From NCBI GenBank assembly GCA_002171515.1, contig NHEP01000213.1, forward strand, positions 1,992 through 53,117: a stretch of DNA of 51,126 bases, written 5' to 3'. Both the position numbers and the translations under genes were made by a program. Positions 50,644 to 51,126 of this stretch are shown in pieces. The notes under the pieces were generated by a model, which saw only the letters and a list, made by a program, of their open reading frames with translations, was not told the origin of the DNA and made no database searches. Origin of the DNA: a bacterium TMED88. Lineage in GTDB: Bacteria; Myxococcota_A; UBA9160; UBA4427. Each line of letters begins with the position of its first letter. The first letter of the stretch is position 1.

Positions 50644-51126
50644 ATGAACTCTATAGGTTATACACATTTACTAGCATTTATCTTACACACGGTATCCGCA
50701 ATCCTAGCCTTTATGTCACAACCAGATTCCGGTTTGAAATTAGGCAGATTAGTAATTGATGAAGTCCACTTCAATGCTGTGGCATCTACAAACGAAAGTG
50801 CTGCCCGTATCGATATAGTGGAAGCAGATCATATTGTATTTGAAGACATTAATGTTGTGCAACTTATTTTTACGAATGAAGTAATCACAGCGGTTTCGCA
50901 TTTTATTGGTGTCATAGGCTTTTTCATGTATACGAGTTCTATGATGGCCGATGGTAGGCATTTGGAATCCGTTCGCCGTTACATCGAGTACGCGGTCACG
51001 GCTGGTTTACTGGAAGTGGCCTTGTTGGTTGGCCTGGGATCCACAAGTTTTTACCAAGCCCTCTTTATCATTCTTAGTAACTTTGCCATTCAATTAATGG
51101 GTTATATGAGTGAGCGCACAGACGAT
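50644..51126 (+). CDS. Heliorhodopsin, 5-prime part (cut by window end)
   Basis: The frame is open from ATG 50644 to the end (161 codons) and cannot include the retinal-binding Lys of helix 7. Four to five hydrophobic helices are visible. GYTHLLAFILH near the N-terminus and VSHFIGVIGFF resemble heliorhodopsin helices A and B with conserved His. SVRRYIEYAVTAGLLEVALLVGLG aligns with the family hallmark RWVEYS......G, whose Glu is the Schiff-base counterion, and LSNFAIQLMGYMSE matches N-A-x-x-x-x-F-G-W-x-x-E. Heliorhodopsins bind retinal with the N-terminus inside the cell; some viral members conduct protons. They are known in coccolithoviruses and mirusviruses. Confidence 0.82.
   Translation, partial: MNSIGYTHLLAFILHTVSAILAFMSQPDSGLKLGRLVIDEVHFNAVASTNESAARIDIVEADHIVFEDINVVQLIFTNEVITAVSHFIGVIGFFMYTSSMMADGRHLESVRRYIEYAVTAGLLEVALLVGLGSTSFYQALFIILSNFAIQLMGYMSERTDD

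Overview
The window looks like part of the genome of a large eukaryotic double-stranded DNA virus that probably infects a marine alga or related protist. The reasons are dense coding on both strands with very short spacers, AT-rich repeat-laden intergenic DNA, many orphan proteins, and eukaryote-like genes in short intronless forms: SUMO, Ubc9, RING, BTB, F-box-like, GT29-like sialyltransferase, patatin, bestrophin-like channel, thyroglobulin type-1 and heliorhodopsin. No hallmark gene (capsid, polymerase, terminase, packaging ATPase) lies in the window, so Nucleocytoviricota versus Mirusviricota cannot be decided. The heliorhodopsin is known from viruses of both kinds. A tRNA intron at the canonical nuclear position and a SUMO pathway hint at a nuclear phase.

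Layout. 1-7700: orphan genes, often in divergent pairs, separated by ~500 bp spacers that share a 30-bp dyad element, plus a BTB-like protein. 7888-10354: sialyltransferase-like type II membrane protein and a secreted fibre-like protein. 10466-14549: SUMO homologue, membrane orphan, SET-like protein and a candidate ~326-nt structured RNA. 14625-21028: coiled-coil protein, endonuclease VII-like HNH protein, RING protein, small membrane protein and a 1232-aa orphan. 21569-27663: intron-containing tRNA-Met, surface glycoprotein, zinc proteins, a second RING protein and a GDPD-like lipid enzyme. 28206-31331: Ubc9-like E2, F-box-like protein and a SUMO-half/zinc protein. 31591-39787: small membrane and secreted proteins, coiled coil, BRO1/ALIX-like protein, thyroglobulin type-1 protein, papain-like and permuted papain-fold proteins and a bestrophin-like channel. 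39823-42703: basic zipper-like protein, zinc protein and patatin. 42770-51126: a 2608-aa cysteine-rich surface protein and the start of a heliorhodopsin.

How it fits together (inference). The strongest theme is control of host protein modification. A complete SUMO precursor carries a C-terminal Gly-Gly-Tyr and a chain-type SUMOylation site in its tail. A clear Ubc9-type E2, a SUMO-like/zinc fusion, two RING proteins, a BTB-like protein and an F-box-like protein accompany it. A second theme is membranes: patatin, GDPD, BRO1-like, sialyltransferase, bestrophin-like and heliorhodopsin genes with many small membrane proteins, as expected for an enveloped particle made on remodelled membranes.

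Upstream regions fall into two styles. Regulatory-type genes have long A-rich AAACTAAAAC leaders, some with CACGTG and TTTCCCGC sites. Membrane and secreted genes have a TATATA box a few tens of bases before the ATG. This may reflect early and late classes.
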